Shown here: positions 36,478-48,099 of the stretch, piece by piece
Layout: each line of letters begins with the position of its first letter
Numbering within the stretch: the stretch's first letter is position 1
Origin: Pseudoxanthomonas winnipegensis
Lineage (GTDB): Bacteria; Pseudomonadota; Gammaproteobacteria; Xanthomonadales; Xanthomonadaceae
Assembly (NCBI RefSeq): GCF_004283755.1
Contig: NZ_SHMH01000003.1
Location: 248,001 to 312,000 of the forward strand
Reading direction: 5' to 3'
Length of the DNA: 64,000 bases
Program-made: the position numbers and the translations under genes
Notes under the pieces: generated by a model
What the model saw: only the letters and a program-made list of their open reading frames with translations
Told to the model about the DNA's origin: nothing
The model's database searches: none

Positions 36478-37101
36478 ATGAGCGATTGCGGCTGCCATCA
36501 CGAAGCGAAGAATGCCCAGGAGCGGCGAATCCTGCGGATCGCCCTGGCGCTCAATGCCGCGATGGCGGTGATCGGTGGCATCGCAGGCTGGATCGCGCAG
36601 TCCACCGGGTTGCTCGCCGATGCGCTGGACATGCTCTCCGACGCCACCGCCTACACGATCGGCTTGATCGCGATCGGGCGAACGGCTCGCTTCAAAGCCA
36701 ACGCCGCCTGGCTCAGCGGCAGCATCCTTCTGCTGCTGGGCGTTGGTGTACTGGTGGAAGTGGGCCGCCGCATCGCCTACGGCGCCGAACCGCTCAGCGG
36801 CTGGATGATCGGCACCGCCTTGCTCTCGTTGGCGGTCAACTTCAGCGTGCTGCGTATGTTGGCACCATTGAAAACGGGCGAAGTGCACCTGCGCGCTACG
36901 TGGCTGTTCACCCGCGCCGATGTCGTCGCCAATGTCGGCGTGATCGCCGCCGGCGTGCTGGTGTTCTGGCTGAGTTCGCCGTATCCGGATTACGTCATCG
37001 GCACGCTGATCGGCCTGTACGTGATCAAGGAGGCCGTGGAGATCCTGGGTGACGCGCGCAAGGCACGTGCCGGGGGCGACAACGGTCAATCCGCGGCGTG
37101 A
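36478..37101 (+). CDS. Cation diffusion facilitator, short form without cytoplasmic domain
   Basis: Membrane part of a CDF (CzcD-like) metal exporter, 207 residues. It begins with a Cys/His motif (SDCGCHHE), then six membrane segments with the metal site residues in GLLADALDMLSDATAY and TRADVVANVGVIAAG. It ends right after the sixth segment with a short charged tail, so the C-terminal dimerisation domain of normal CDFs (about 90 residues) is missing. A separate small gene at 42559 resembles that domain. It is 48 bases downstream of the PbrT-like gene and upstream of czcC. Confidence 0.85.
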   Translation: MSDCGCHHEAKNAQERRILRIALALNAAMAVIGGIAGWIAQSTGLLADALDMLSDATAYTIGLIAIGRTARFKANAAWLSGSILLLLGVGVLVEVGRRIAYGAEPLSGWMIGTALLSLAVNFSVLRMLAPLKTGEVHLRATWLFTRADVVANVGVIAAGVLVFWLSSPYPDYVIGTLIGLYVIKEAVEILGDARKARAGGDNGQSAA

Positions 37102-37124
37102 ACTGACCCCTGGTGGAGATCCCC

Positions 37125-38401
37125 ATGCGCATCAGACTCGCGGCCGTGGCCGCGTGGTTGGCCGGCTGTGTCCTGATCGGACCGGCGACCGCCGCTGACA
37201 GACTGACCTTGGACGATGCCTTTGCCCGCGTCGCCCAGTCCCATCCCGAGTTGCGTCTGGTGGAGGCCCGCGCAACGATCCTGGCCGCAGAACGCGATCG
37301 CGCCGCGCAGCGTCCCCCGTGGAGCTTAGGGGCCGAGGTCGAGAACGCACTCGGCACGGGCGAGACCCGCGCCCTGGATCGCGCGGAACTGACCCTCAGC
37401 CTGGCCTCGGTGCTGGAGCGCGGCGGCAAGCTCGACGCGCGGCGTGCGCTCGCGCAAAGCCGCATCAATGCGTTGGCCGTCGAGCGCGAGACCCGCCGGC
37501 TGGATCTGCTGGCCGAAACGGCCCGCCGTTATCTCGCGGTGGTCGCGGCACAGCGGACGCAGGCGCTGGCGGCCCTCGACGTCGAACAGCGACAGCGCAC
37601 GGTCGGCGCGGCGCGACAGCGTCTGCAGGCCGGCGCCTCGCCCGAATCGGTGGTGCTCACGGCGCAGGCGGCACTGGCCCGCGCGGAGCTGGCGCGCGAT
37701 CGCGCGGCACAACAACTGAGCGCCGCCCGGCAGCATCTGGGCGCGTTGTGGAATGAACGTGCGCCCAGGTTCGACGCCGCCGGCGACCCCTTGGCCTTGC
37801 CGACCATCGCGCCGCTCGAAGCCCTGGCCGCCGAATTGGAACGCACGCCGGAACTGGTGCAGTTCGCCGATGCGCGACGCATCGGGGAAGCACGCCTGCA
37901 ACTCGCGCGCTCGGCCGCGGCCCCCGATCTGGAGTGGCAGGTCGGTGTGCGCCGCCTGCAGGAGAGTGGCGACACCGCCCTGGTCGCCGGCGTATCGCTG
38001 CCGCTGGGAACCCGGGCACGCGCGCAGCCGGAGATCCGCGCCGCAGGCGCGGAGCTGGAAGCGCTGTCGATCGAACGCGAGGCCAAGGGCATGGCCTTGT
38101 ACTCGACGCTGGTCGAGGCGCACGGCCGCTACGTCGTCGCGCAGGCCGAGGTCGAACGCCTGCAGCGCGACGTGCTGCCCAAACTCACTCGTGCCGAACA
38201 CGCAGCCGAGCGCGCCTACCGTGCCGGCGCCATCAGCTATCTGGAGTGGGCGCAACTGCAATCGGAGCAGACGGCCACTCGCCAGCAGCAACTCGACGTC
38301 GCGCTCGATGCGCAGCGCGCCCTCATCGAAATCCAGCGGCTCACCGGCCAGGCATTCGTGACCCTGCCGGCAGCAGCCACTCCGTCCGGAGATGCCACCC
38401 C

Positions 38402-38405
<4 letters not shown>
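37125..38405 (+). CDS. czcC: CzcC-like outer-membrane efflux protein
   Basis: TolC-fold outer-membrane factor of a heavy-metal RND pump, 426 residues. A signal peptide ends near TAAD, and two long helical repeats follow, each opening with pattern LTLDDAFARVAQSHPEL (first) and a corresponding segment in the second half. The GGAGAT site upstream supports the ATG at 37125 rather than the one four codons earlier. Its stop shares ATGA with czcB. It forms the exit duct for the CzcCBA pump. Confidence 0.9.
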
Positions 38406-42539
<4,134 letters not shown>

Positions 42540-42558
42540 AGCCCGCGAGGGAAAGCAG

Positions 42559-42840
42559 ATGCATGAAGTCGATATCGAAGCCGTGCGCATGGCGATGTTC
42601 GTCCATTCCGGCGTGAAGGCGGTGGACTCGCCGCGCCTGTATCGGTCGGCGACCGGCATCGGCCTGGCCGCCACCCTCACGGTGGCGGCCCCCGATGTCG
42701 ACCAGACCAACGTCCGCGACACGATCGCCACCGTCCTGCGCGAGCGGTTCGGTATCGACGAGGTGGACTTGCAGTTCCACGACCCCGGACCGATTCCACA
42801 CACGATCAATCTCTCGCGTGGTCTGATCGAAAAGAAGTAG
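42559..42840 (+). CDS. Small protein resembling a detached CDF cytoplasmic domain
   Basis: A 93-residue protein 19 bases after czcA. Its run IEAVRMAMFVHSGVKAVDSP, then GIGLAATLTVA and IATVLRERFGIDEVDLQF has the spacing of the C-terminal cytoplasmic (ferredoxin-like, dimerising) domain of CDF exporters, where the text is of the form valine-x-x-VH-D, then LxxHV and LxxRFGIxHxTLQ. The histidines of that domain are largely absent. The CDF at 36478 in the same operon lacks this domain. The match is by eye and moderate; a GGGAAA site precedes the ATG. Confidence 0.5.
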   Translation: MHEVDIEAVRMAMFVHSGVKAVDSPRLYRSATGIGLAATLTVAAPDVDQTNVRDTIATVLRERFGIDEVDLQFHDPGPIPHTINLSRGLIEKK

Positions 42841-42970
42841 AGCTAGTCGGTTCGCGCTGCTGTTCATTGCCACCGGCTCGCCAAAGACGCTGCCACCGGG
42901 TTCGTAGTGGCGCATCGTCCCAGCCAGCGCTCCGTGGATGCCCTCGATGACGCCCACGGACATCGCGCTT

Positions 42971-43024
42971 ACCGAAATGCAACAGCAGCATGATCGAGTT
43001 GCGCAACGTGATGCCGAACAGGGT
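42971..43024 (-). pseudogene. Remnant of a CzcA-like gene
   Basis: On the minus strand the bases encode TLFGITLRNSIMLLLHFG without a start or stop. This closely resembles a transmembrane segment motif of heavy-metal RND pumps (GITLRNSIML). No further homology continues in frame, so it is a fragment left from another czcA-like gene between the czc operon and merR. Confidence 0.45.
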
Positions 43025-43047
43025 CCACGGTCGTCACGTGGCGGTAC

Positions 43048-43449
43048 TCAGTGCATCGCCGCGATCAACGGACACGACACCTTGCCGCGGCCCGTGCGGC
43101 ACGCGGCCACAAGCTGGGAGAGCGCGGCTTCCATGCGCTGAAGATCCATCAGCCGGGCGCGCACGTCGGCCAAGCGCGCTGCCCCGAGTTCGGCAGCCTC
43201 CTGGCAGTGGGTGCCGTCCTCCAGACGAAGCAGTTGGGCAACATCGTCCAGGCTGAAACCTAGGCGCTGCGCCGACTTGATGAACCTCACCCGGGCCACG
43301 TCCGCAGCGCCGTAGCGACGAATGCCGCCAACCGGCCGGTCCGGTTCCGGGAGCAACCCTTTGCGCTGGTAGAAGCGGATGGTCTCGACGTTGACCTCGG
43401 CCGCCCGCGCCAAGGCCCCGATCGTCAGCGGGTGCAGATCGCCCACCAT
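43048..43449 (-). CDS. merR: MerR mercury-responsive regulator
   Basis: Mercury-specific MerR of 133 residues. The winged helix contains [20 protein letters not shown] and [20 protein letters not shown]. The Hg(II) ligands are present: Cys in GTHCQEAA and the pair in [10 protein letters not shown] (C-x8-C), matching Cys82, 117 and 126 of Tn501 MerR. The start at 43449 is 5 bases from the merT promoter -35 box; a longer frame would run through the operator. Confidence 0.94.
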   Translation of the reverse strand: MVGDLHPLTIGALARAAEVNVETIRFYQRKGLLPEPDRPVGGIRRYGAADVARVRFIKSAQRLGFSLDDVAQLLRLEDGTHCQEAAELGAARLADVRARLMDLQRMEAALSQLVAACRTGRGKVSCPLIAAMH

Positions 43450-43454
43450 GGTGC

Positions 43455-43485
43455 TTGACTCCGTACTTGAGTACGGAAGTAAGGT
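43455..43485 (+). promoter_or_regulatory. mer operator-promoter
   Basis: The classic mer promoter: -35 TTGACT (43455-43460), a 19-base spacer carrying the dyad CCGTAC TTGA GTACGG, and -10 TAAGGT (43480-43485). This is nearly identical to the Tn501/Tn21 merT promoter. It drives merT, merP and the genes after them. Confidence 0.95.
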
Positions 43486-43520
43486 TAACGCATCCAGCGA
43501 GAATCGGCAGGAGCACATGC

Positions 43521-43871
43521 ATGGCTGAAACCGGAAATGGCCGTGGTGCCCTGGCGGCGGGCGGTCTTGCCGCTGTCCTCGCCTCGACCTGTTGTTTCGG
43601 CCCGCTAGTGCTGGTCACGCTCGGGTTCTCCGGTGCCTGGATCGGCAACCTGACCGTGCTGGAACCGTACCGGCCAATCTTCATTGGCGTCGGGTTGGGC
43701 GCGCTGTTCTTTGCGTGGCGCCGCATCTTCCGACCAGTTCGTGCCTGCCGCCCGGATGAGGTGTGTGCTGTACCGCAGGCGCGAACGACCTACAAGATGC
43801 TTTTCTGGATCGTCGCCGCCTTGATGCTGGTGGCGCTCGCATTCCCCTACGTCATGCCACTGTTCTATTGA
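43521..43871 (+). CDS. merT: MerT mercuric transport protein
   Basis: Inner-membrane Hg(II) transporter of 116 residues with three membrane segments. The first carries the Cys pair in [12 protein letters not shown]; a second pair is in the loop CRPDEVC. It starts 36 bases after the -10 box. A GGAG site lies upstream of the ATG at 43521. It hands Hg(II) from MerP to cytosolic reductase; no merA follows in this cluster. Confidence 0.94.
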   Translation: MAETGNGRGALAAGGLAAVLASTCCFGPLVLVTLGFSGAWIGNLTVLEPYRPIFIGVGLGALFFAWRRIFRPVRACRPDEVCAVPQARTTYKMLFWIVAALMLVALAFPYVMPLFY

Positions 43872-43883
43872 AAGGAGACTGCC

Positions 43884-44168
43884 ATGAAGAAGTTCGTCGC
43901 TATTTTCGGACTGCTCGCGGCGCTGAGTGCGCCGGCTTGGGCTGCCACCCGAACCGTCACGCTGTCCGTGCCGAGCATGACCTGCGCGACCTGTCCAATC
44001 ACAGTTAGAAAGGCCCTGCAGAAAGTGGGGGGCGTTATCGAGGCCAAGGTCACTTGGGAGCCCAGGGAGGCGATCGTTACCTTCGATGACACCCGGACCA
44101 ATGCCCAGGCGTTGACCGAAGCGACCCGCAACGCCGGCTATCCCTCGACCGTGAAGACGCAGCCATGA
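43884..44168 (+). CDS. merP: MerP periplasmic mercury-binding protein
   Basis: Periplasmic Hg(II) scavenger of 94 residues with a signal peptide (to SAPAWA) and the HMA-type motif SMTCATCPITVRKAL (GMTCxxC form with Ser). It lies 12 bases after merT behind an AAAGGAG site, and its stop overlaps the next start (ATGA). Confidence 0.95.
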   Translation: MKKFVAIFGLLAALSAPAWAATRTVTLSVPSMTCATCPITVRKALQKVGGVIEAKVTWEPREAIVTFDDTRTNAQALTEATRNAGYPSTVKTQP

Positions 44169-44536
44169 GCACCACCACCACGAATCCGTTCCATGCCACG
44201 GCGGCGCATGTCGAGCAGATGCGCCAAGTGGCGCTGTACACCAATGGCGCGCTGAGCGCACGCATCAAGGTGCTGGCAGCGCTTCTATGGTCGGTAAGCG
44301 TGCGCTGCGAGCCTTGCGTGGCGCACTACGCGCGCAAGGCGGTGGAACTGGGAGCCTCCCGGGAGGAGTTGGCCGAGATGCTCGCAATCGCCCCAACCAT
44401 GGGCGGCTGCGTTGGCGAGACGTGGGCGCTGAAGGCGTTTGCGGCAGTGCGCGGGGTCGCGCCCAGCAACGATCAGCTCGAAGAAACGTGTTGCGCCTCG
44501 ACGGGAGGCAATTTTGATCCAAGCACGTACAAATAG
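44165..44536 (+). CDS. Carboxymuconolactone decarboxylase (AhpD-like) family protein
   Basis: A 123-residue AhpD/CMD-fold protein. The redox motif RCEPCVAHYARKAVELG (C-x-x-C-x-x-x-H) is present, as in thiol-peroxidase partners, with GASREELAEMLAIA and MGGCVGETWALKAF as in the family. An extra Cys pair closes the protein (ETCCAS). It overlaps merP by ATGA and is therefore under the mer promoter, in the position where merA would be. A role in thiol or metal redox is possible. No mercury function is known to me for this family. Confidence 0.8.
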   Translation: MSTTTTNPFHATAAHVEQMRQVALYTNGALSARIKVLAALLWSVSVRCEPCVAHYARKAVELGASREELAEMLAIAPTMGGCVGETWALKAFAAVRGVAPSNDQLEETCCASTGGNFDPSTYK

Positions 44537-44570
44537 CATCATGCATGCCTAGGAGCTAATGGAGACATCC

Positions 44571-44927
44571 ATGCCATTGAGCATTAATAGCCTCAAGCCC
44601 TACGTTCCTGCCAAAGACTTCGAGTTATCCAAGCGGTTCTACACCGCTCTAGGCTTCACCATGTCGGATGGCTGGGGCGGTACCGCAGACTTCGCGCTCA
44701 ATGGCCACGCCTTCCGGCTTCAGGATTATTACGTGCAGGATTGGGCAAACAACTTCATGCTAGTCATTGGCGTCGATGACGTTGACGCTTGGCATCAACG
44801 CTCGCTTGAACTGCTCAGCAGCAATGCTTACCCAGGCATGCGAGTAAAGCCGCCTGAGCCAGTTGATGACTCAATGGTCCTTCACGTCGTTGACCCAACC
44901 GGTGTTCTGTTGGTCTTTGTACAGTAG
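44571..44927 (+). CDS. VOC family (glyoxalase/bleomycin-resistance fold) protein
   Basis: A 118-residue vicinal-oxygen-chelate protein: VPAKDFELSKRFYTALGFT, ALNGHAFRLQDYYV, LHVVDPTGVLLVFVQ. Metal-ligand positions are partly absent, so it may bind rather than catalyse. Two ATGs (44559 and 44571) both have a GGAG-type site; the second gives the normal N-terminus. GC content is lower than in neighbouring genes, and it directly precedes an insertion-sequence remnant, which suggests a separate origin. Substrate unknown. Confidence 0.75.
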   Translation: MPLSINSLKPYVPAKDFELSKRFYTALGFTMSDGWGGTADFALNGHAFRLQDYYVQDWANNFMLVIGVDDVDAWHQRSLELLSSNAYPGMRVKPPEPVDDSMVLHVVDPTGVLLVFVQ

Positions 44928-44978
44928 TTGCCACGGTTGGCGCCCGACCTGAATCCGATCGAGAAACTGTTCGCCTAG
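44928..44978 (+). pseudogene. C-terminal fragment of an IS630-type transposase
   Basis: Starting next to the VOC gene stop, the frame reads LPRLAPDLNPIEKLFA and then a stop. The PDLNPIEKLF block is the conserved third DDE segment of IS630-like transposases. Nothing else of the gene remains, so this marks an old insertion and rearrangement point at the end of the mer cluster. Confidence 0.7.
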
Positions 44979-44994
44979 CTCACATCAACGAAGA

Positions 44995-45023
44995 CCGAAA
45001 GGCGGCCATAGGCCGCCTTTCGG
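44995..45023 (-). terminator. Strong palindromic hairpin downstream of the CusF fragment
   Basis: A perfect 13-base stem (CCGAAAGGCGGCC and GGCCGCCTTTCGG) with an ATA loop. It lies 14 bases beyond the leftward CusF-like frame and would work as a terminator for it, or in both directions; no long T run follows on either strand. Confidence 0.6.
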
Positions 45024-45037
45024 GTTGAGGTGGCCAC

Positions 45038-45277
45038 CTATTTCGTTGGGGTGATGCGGGTGATGGTGCTGTCCATGCCCTTGGCCTCGAACTCGAATTC
45101 CACCTGCTGACCGGCCTTCACCGACGCCAGCTGTTCCGGCGATGCCTTGAACGCCATGGTCATCGCCGGCCACTTCAGTGCTTCGACCGGACCATGGGCG
45201 ATGGTGATCTTGCCCGCGCCGGTGTCCACCGGCGACGCGGCAGGCTGCGAGCTTGTGTCCTGCCAGCGCAGCGTTGC
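45038..45277 (-). pseudogene. 5'-truncated CusF-type periplasmic Cu/Ag-binding protein
   Basis: The minus strand encodes a CusF domain: GKITIAHGPVEALKWPAMTM, then FKASPEQLASVKAGQQVEF. The Trp-Met pair (WPAMTM) and His are the known Cu(I)/Ag(I) ligands. Reading upstream, the frame opens only to a stop at 45278 with no signal peptide; a GTG at 45229 could start a leaderless domain that would stay in the cytosol. The upstream break coincides with the edge of the 35-base repeat region, so the 5' end was probably lost by recombination. Confidence 0.75.
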
Positions 45278-45313
45278 TTAGGCGGCCGATTTATCTGTAG
45301 CGCAGGCTGGCGC

Positions 45314-45348
45314 AGCCCGCGAACCCGACGCCGGCACGCCGGGACGCC
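45314..45348 (+). repeat. 35-base direct repeat flanking the metal cargo, right copy
   Basis: Same 35-base sequence as at 25777-25811 with one mismatch, in direct orientation, ending 3 bases before the DUF1016 stop. It marks the right edge of the cargo block. Confidence 0.85.
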
Positions 45349-45350
45349 TG

Positions 45351-46514
45351 CTATTGCGGGAGCTTCCTGGGCTGCTTCGCTGCGCGCGACTCCAGCAGGC
45401 GCCGTGTGGTTTCCAGCTCCTTCTGCAACAGCTCGGCATCCGGCAGGACGGTGCGGTAGTTCGCCGCCATCACCTTCGTCGGCAAGCCCTCCAAGGCATA
45501 CCGCGCCAGGGCATGGCCCTTGTCGGCGCACAAGATCAAGCCTACGGGCGGGTTTTCATCGGGATAGGCCCAATGCTCCTTGGCATAGTTGCAATACATA
45601 TGCATCTGGCCCACGTCCGCATGGGTCAGGCTACCCAGCTTCAAGTCGATGATGACCAGGCAGCGCAGCCGCCGGTGGAAGAACAGCAGATCCACCCGAT
45701 ACCACGTCTGGTCGATGCGCAAGCGCCGCTGCCGCCCGACGAAGGTGAACCCTTCGCCCAGCTCCAGCAGAAAATCCTCCAGCCGCTGGATCAGGGCCGC
45801 TTCGAGGTCGGATTCCGAATACTCATCCTTGAGGTTCAGGAACTCCAGCACATACGGGTCTTTGATCGCATCGTCCGGCCTGACGGCATCCTCCGGCCTG
45901 GGCGCAGCGCCCTTGACCAGCATCGCCGCCTTGTCCTTCGACAAGGCGGTGCGCTCGTAGAACTGGCTGCCGATCTGCCGGTCAAGCTGACGCACGCTCC
46001 AGCCGCCGCGCAGCGCCTCCGCCTCGTAGAACCGGCGGGCGTTCTCGTCCTTGACCGACAGCAGCCGCACGTAGGCCGACCACGGCAGCGTGAACACCTG
46101 CGCCAGCTCGCCCAAGGCCAATTTCCGAGACACGGTCTCGGATTTCTCGGCAGGCAGTCCGTCCCCCGATTTCCGAGACAGTGCCTCGGAAATCACCGGC
46201 CGGGGATAGGCGGCGAAGAACCGCCGCATGTTCTCCAGGTTGTCCGGGCTGAACCCGCGCCCGAAGCGCGCAGTCAGGTCGGCGGACAGCCGGGCAATCA
46301 ACTGTTCGCCGTACCCTGCGCGCCGCTTGCCCTGTTGCTCGGCCTCCACGATGCGGCGGCCAATCTCCCAATAGCTGGCCGTCATCAGCGCATTGACGCT
46401 GCGCGCCGCCGCTTGGCGGGCGGCATCGAGCAGTTCCACGATGCCGCCGTGGATGCCGGCGTAGCCGGCAGGCACGGCAGCGCCTTTTACTGCTTTGGGC
46501 GTCCGGGCGCTCAT
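45351..46514 (-). CDS. PDDEXK nuclease, DUF1016 (YhcG) family
   Basis: A 387-residue DUF1016/YhcG protein. The N-terminal helical domain includes WEIGRRIVEAEQQGKRRAGY; the C-terminal PD-(D/E)XK fold has RVDLLFFHRRLRCLVIIDLK (D-x-n-D-x-K) and GQMHMYCNYA. In the middle, a phrase SRKSGDGLPAEKSETVSRK forms a diverged tandem repeat. The ATG shares ATGA with the integrase stop, so it is co-translated with the ICE integrase. Such proteins are linked with mobile elements and may act in excision, recombination or defence. Confidence 0.88.
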   Translation of the reverse strand: MSARTPKAVKGAAVPAGYAGIHGGIVELLDAARQAAARSVNALMTASYWEIGRRIVEAEQQGKRRAGYGEQLIARLSADLTARFGRGFSPDNLENMRRFFAAYPRPVISEALSRKSGDGLPAEKSETVSRKLALGELAQVFTLPWSAYVRLLSVKDENARRFYEAEALRGGWSVRQLDRQIGSQFYERTALSKDKAAMLVKGAAPRPEDAVRPDDAIKDPYVLEFLNLKDEYSESDLEAALIQRLEDFLLELGEGFTFVGRQRRLRIDQTWYRVDLLFFHRRLRCLVIIDLKLGSLTHADVGQMHMYCNYAKEHWAYPDENPPVGLILCADKGHALARYALEGLPTKVMAANYRTVLPDAELLQKELETTRRLLESRAAKQPRKLPQ

Positions 46515-47716
46515 GCCGTGGCCTCCTGGGGCTGGCGTTGCCGCGCCTTCGTGATGGTCTGGCGCCGGGTCGCCACCAGCTCGGCCGCCTGGCGCACAGG
46601 ATCGTCCTCGGTGTGGACATAGCGCATGAACATCGCCACGGTCTTGTGCGCTGTCAGCGCCATGCCGACCTTGAGCGGTACGCCCGAATTGGCAATGTCC
46701 GTCGCCGAGCGGTGGCGGATGCCGTGGGTGCCGACCTTCGGCACACCGGCACGGTCAAGGATGCGCCGCCACGCCTGATAGTAGGAGTGGGGGCTTAGCG
46801 GCTTCTTGTGATCGAGGATCGCGGGGCAAACGTAGGGCGAATCGCCATAGTGGGGGGCACTCTCCAACAGGCGGCGAGCCTCGGCGCTTAGGGGCTTGGA
46901 CATATCGCCGGTCTTGCTGTCCGGCCAGACCACCCGGCCGTTGGGCAGGTCGAGCCAATCCCATTGCAACAGCAGGATTTCCGACATGCGCGCCGCGAAC
47001 TCGAATTGCAGCCGGACGGCCAGCAGGTGGATGGGATGTTCCAAGCCCTCGGCCTCGGCCTTCTCCAGATAGGCGAACAGCTTGGTCATCTGGTCGTCGG
47101 TAATGAGCCGGGTCGAACCCTTCTCCGGGTACTTGGGAACGTGGCGGCAGGGATTGGAGCCATCGGGCCGGTAGCCCCACAGCTCGGCCAGGTTGAACAT
47201 CTTGCGGACGAGCGACAGCACGCGGTTGGCCTGGGTGGGCGACTTCTCCATGCGCTTCATCAGCGCGGTGATGTCGTTGCGCGTGACCTCATGAACCTTC
47301 TTGCTGCCGAAGGCCGGGATGACGAAGCTGTCAATCTGGTACTGGTAGCCGGCCTGCGTGCTGGGCTTGTTGTGCGGCTTGGAGTGGTCGTCCATGAACC
47401 GGCCGCACAGCTCCTTGACCGTCGGCGCCTTGCGGGCTTCGGCCTTGTCGAGTCCGGGATCGCCTCCGCGCCGGACTTCGGCCAGCCAGTCTTGTGCCAG
47501 CGATCGGGCCTGTTCGACCGTCAGCTCGCCGAACTGGCCGATTGCCGGCTTGCGCCGCACGCCGGAGTTCGTGCGGTACTGAACCATGAATACCTTGCGG
47601 CCGGTCGGTGTAACCTTGCACAAGAAGCCCGGAACGAGCGTATCCCGGAGTTCCACGTCGCAGGTCTGCGCCTGCGCCGTGTCAACGACGGACTTGGTGA
47701 GTTTGATCTTTGCCAT
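46511..47716 (-). CDS. int: P4-type tyrosine integrase of the ICE
   Basis: Integrase of 401 residues. An N-terminal DUF4102-type domain (GFLCKVTPTGRKVFMVQYR) precedes the core-binding domain; the catalytic residues are Arg in LQFEFAARMSEILLLQW, the HGIRHRSAT box (H-x-x-R), and the Tyr in MRYVHTEDD with His in LTAHKT. It lies 177 bases from the tRNA-Leu fragment and reads away from it. It should integrate and excise the element at that tRNA gene. It is first in an operon with the DUF1016 gene. Confidence 0.93.
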   Translation of the reverse strand: MAKIKLTKSVVDTAQAQTCDVELRDTLVPGFLCKVTPTGRKVFMVQYRTNSGVRRKPAIGQFGELTVEQARSLAQDWLAEVRRGGDPGLDKAEARKAPTVKELCGRFMDDHSKPHNKPSTQAGYQYQIDSFVIPAFGSKKVHEVTRNDITALMKRMEKSPTQANRVLSLVRKMFNLAELWGYRPDGSNPCRHVPKYPEKGSTRLITDDQMTKLFAYLEKAEAEGLEHPIHLLAVRLQFEFAARMSEILLLQWDWLDLPNGRVVWPDSKTGDMSKPLSAEARRLLESAPHYGDSPYVCPAILDHKKPLSPHSYYQAWRRILDRAGVPKVGTHGIRHRSATDIANSGVPLKVGMALTAHKTVAMFMRYVHTEDDPVRQAAELVATRRQTITKARQRQPQEATA

Positions 47717-48099
47717 GAGGTGCTCCTGAAAGGCCCCGATTCCAGGGGCCGGCTAGGAGCCAGGCGGAGGAGAACCGGGGCGGTTTGCATCGCGCACCGG
47801 GATATGATCGAAGGCATTGGTCTGGCGGAAAACCTGCTACAGCAAGCCACATCCAAGTCCAGCGTTAGCCCGGTGCGGATGCCATGCTCTGGCTTAAAAT
47901 CCGCCGGGAGCAATCCCTTGCCGGTTCGATTCCGGCTCCGGGCACCAGCACGTTCACCCGAGGCACAACGGATAGGTACGTTTTCGCCACAATCCGCAAC
48001 GGAATCAGTGGCTTGACCCATCCGACCTCCACGCACACGGCACGAATCGCCCGTGTTCGCACATAGCCACTCCCCAGAAATTCCCCATACGATGCCCCC
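47717..48099. other. ICE/prophage junction region
   Basis: The 383 bases between the ICE integrase (leftward) and the phage integrase (rightward). It includes the tRNA-Leu 3' fragment (47893-47947). The part before the fragment is ICE sequence; the part after it, up to the phage integrase, has no gene and may hold integrase-binding arms. Confidence 0.6.
47893..47947 (+). other. att site: 3' fragment of a tRNA-Leu(TAA) gene
   Basis: These 55 bases are the 3' part of a class II tRNA-Leu: anticodon loop CTTAAAA, 3' anticodon stem TCCGC, a long variable arm with the GGGA/TCCC stem, the T arm GCCGGTTCGATTCCGGC, the acceptor strand TCCGGGC and ACCA. The bases just upstream (TCTGG) do not pair with TCCGC, and there is no D arm, so the gene is not intact. 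It is the crossover product of site-specific integration, with the ICE to its left and the prophage to its right. Confidence 0.8.

Noticed and set aside
34873-37089. 738-codon open frame on the minus strand
   Set aside because: Antisense to the PbrT-like and CDF genes; no motif.
47868-47947. Intact tRNA-Leu gene
   Set aside because: The acceptor-like GCCCGGT upstream is nearly complementary, but the 5' anticodon stem does not pair and no D arm can be formed, so only the 3' part is a tRNA.
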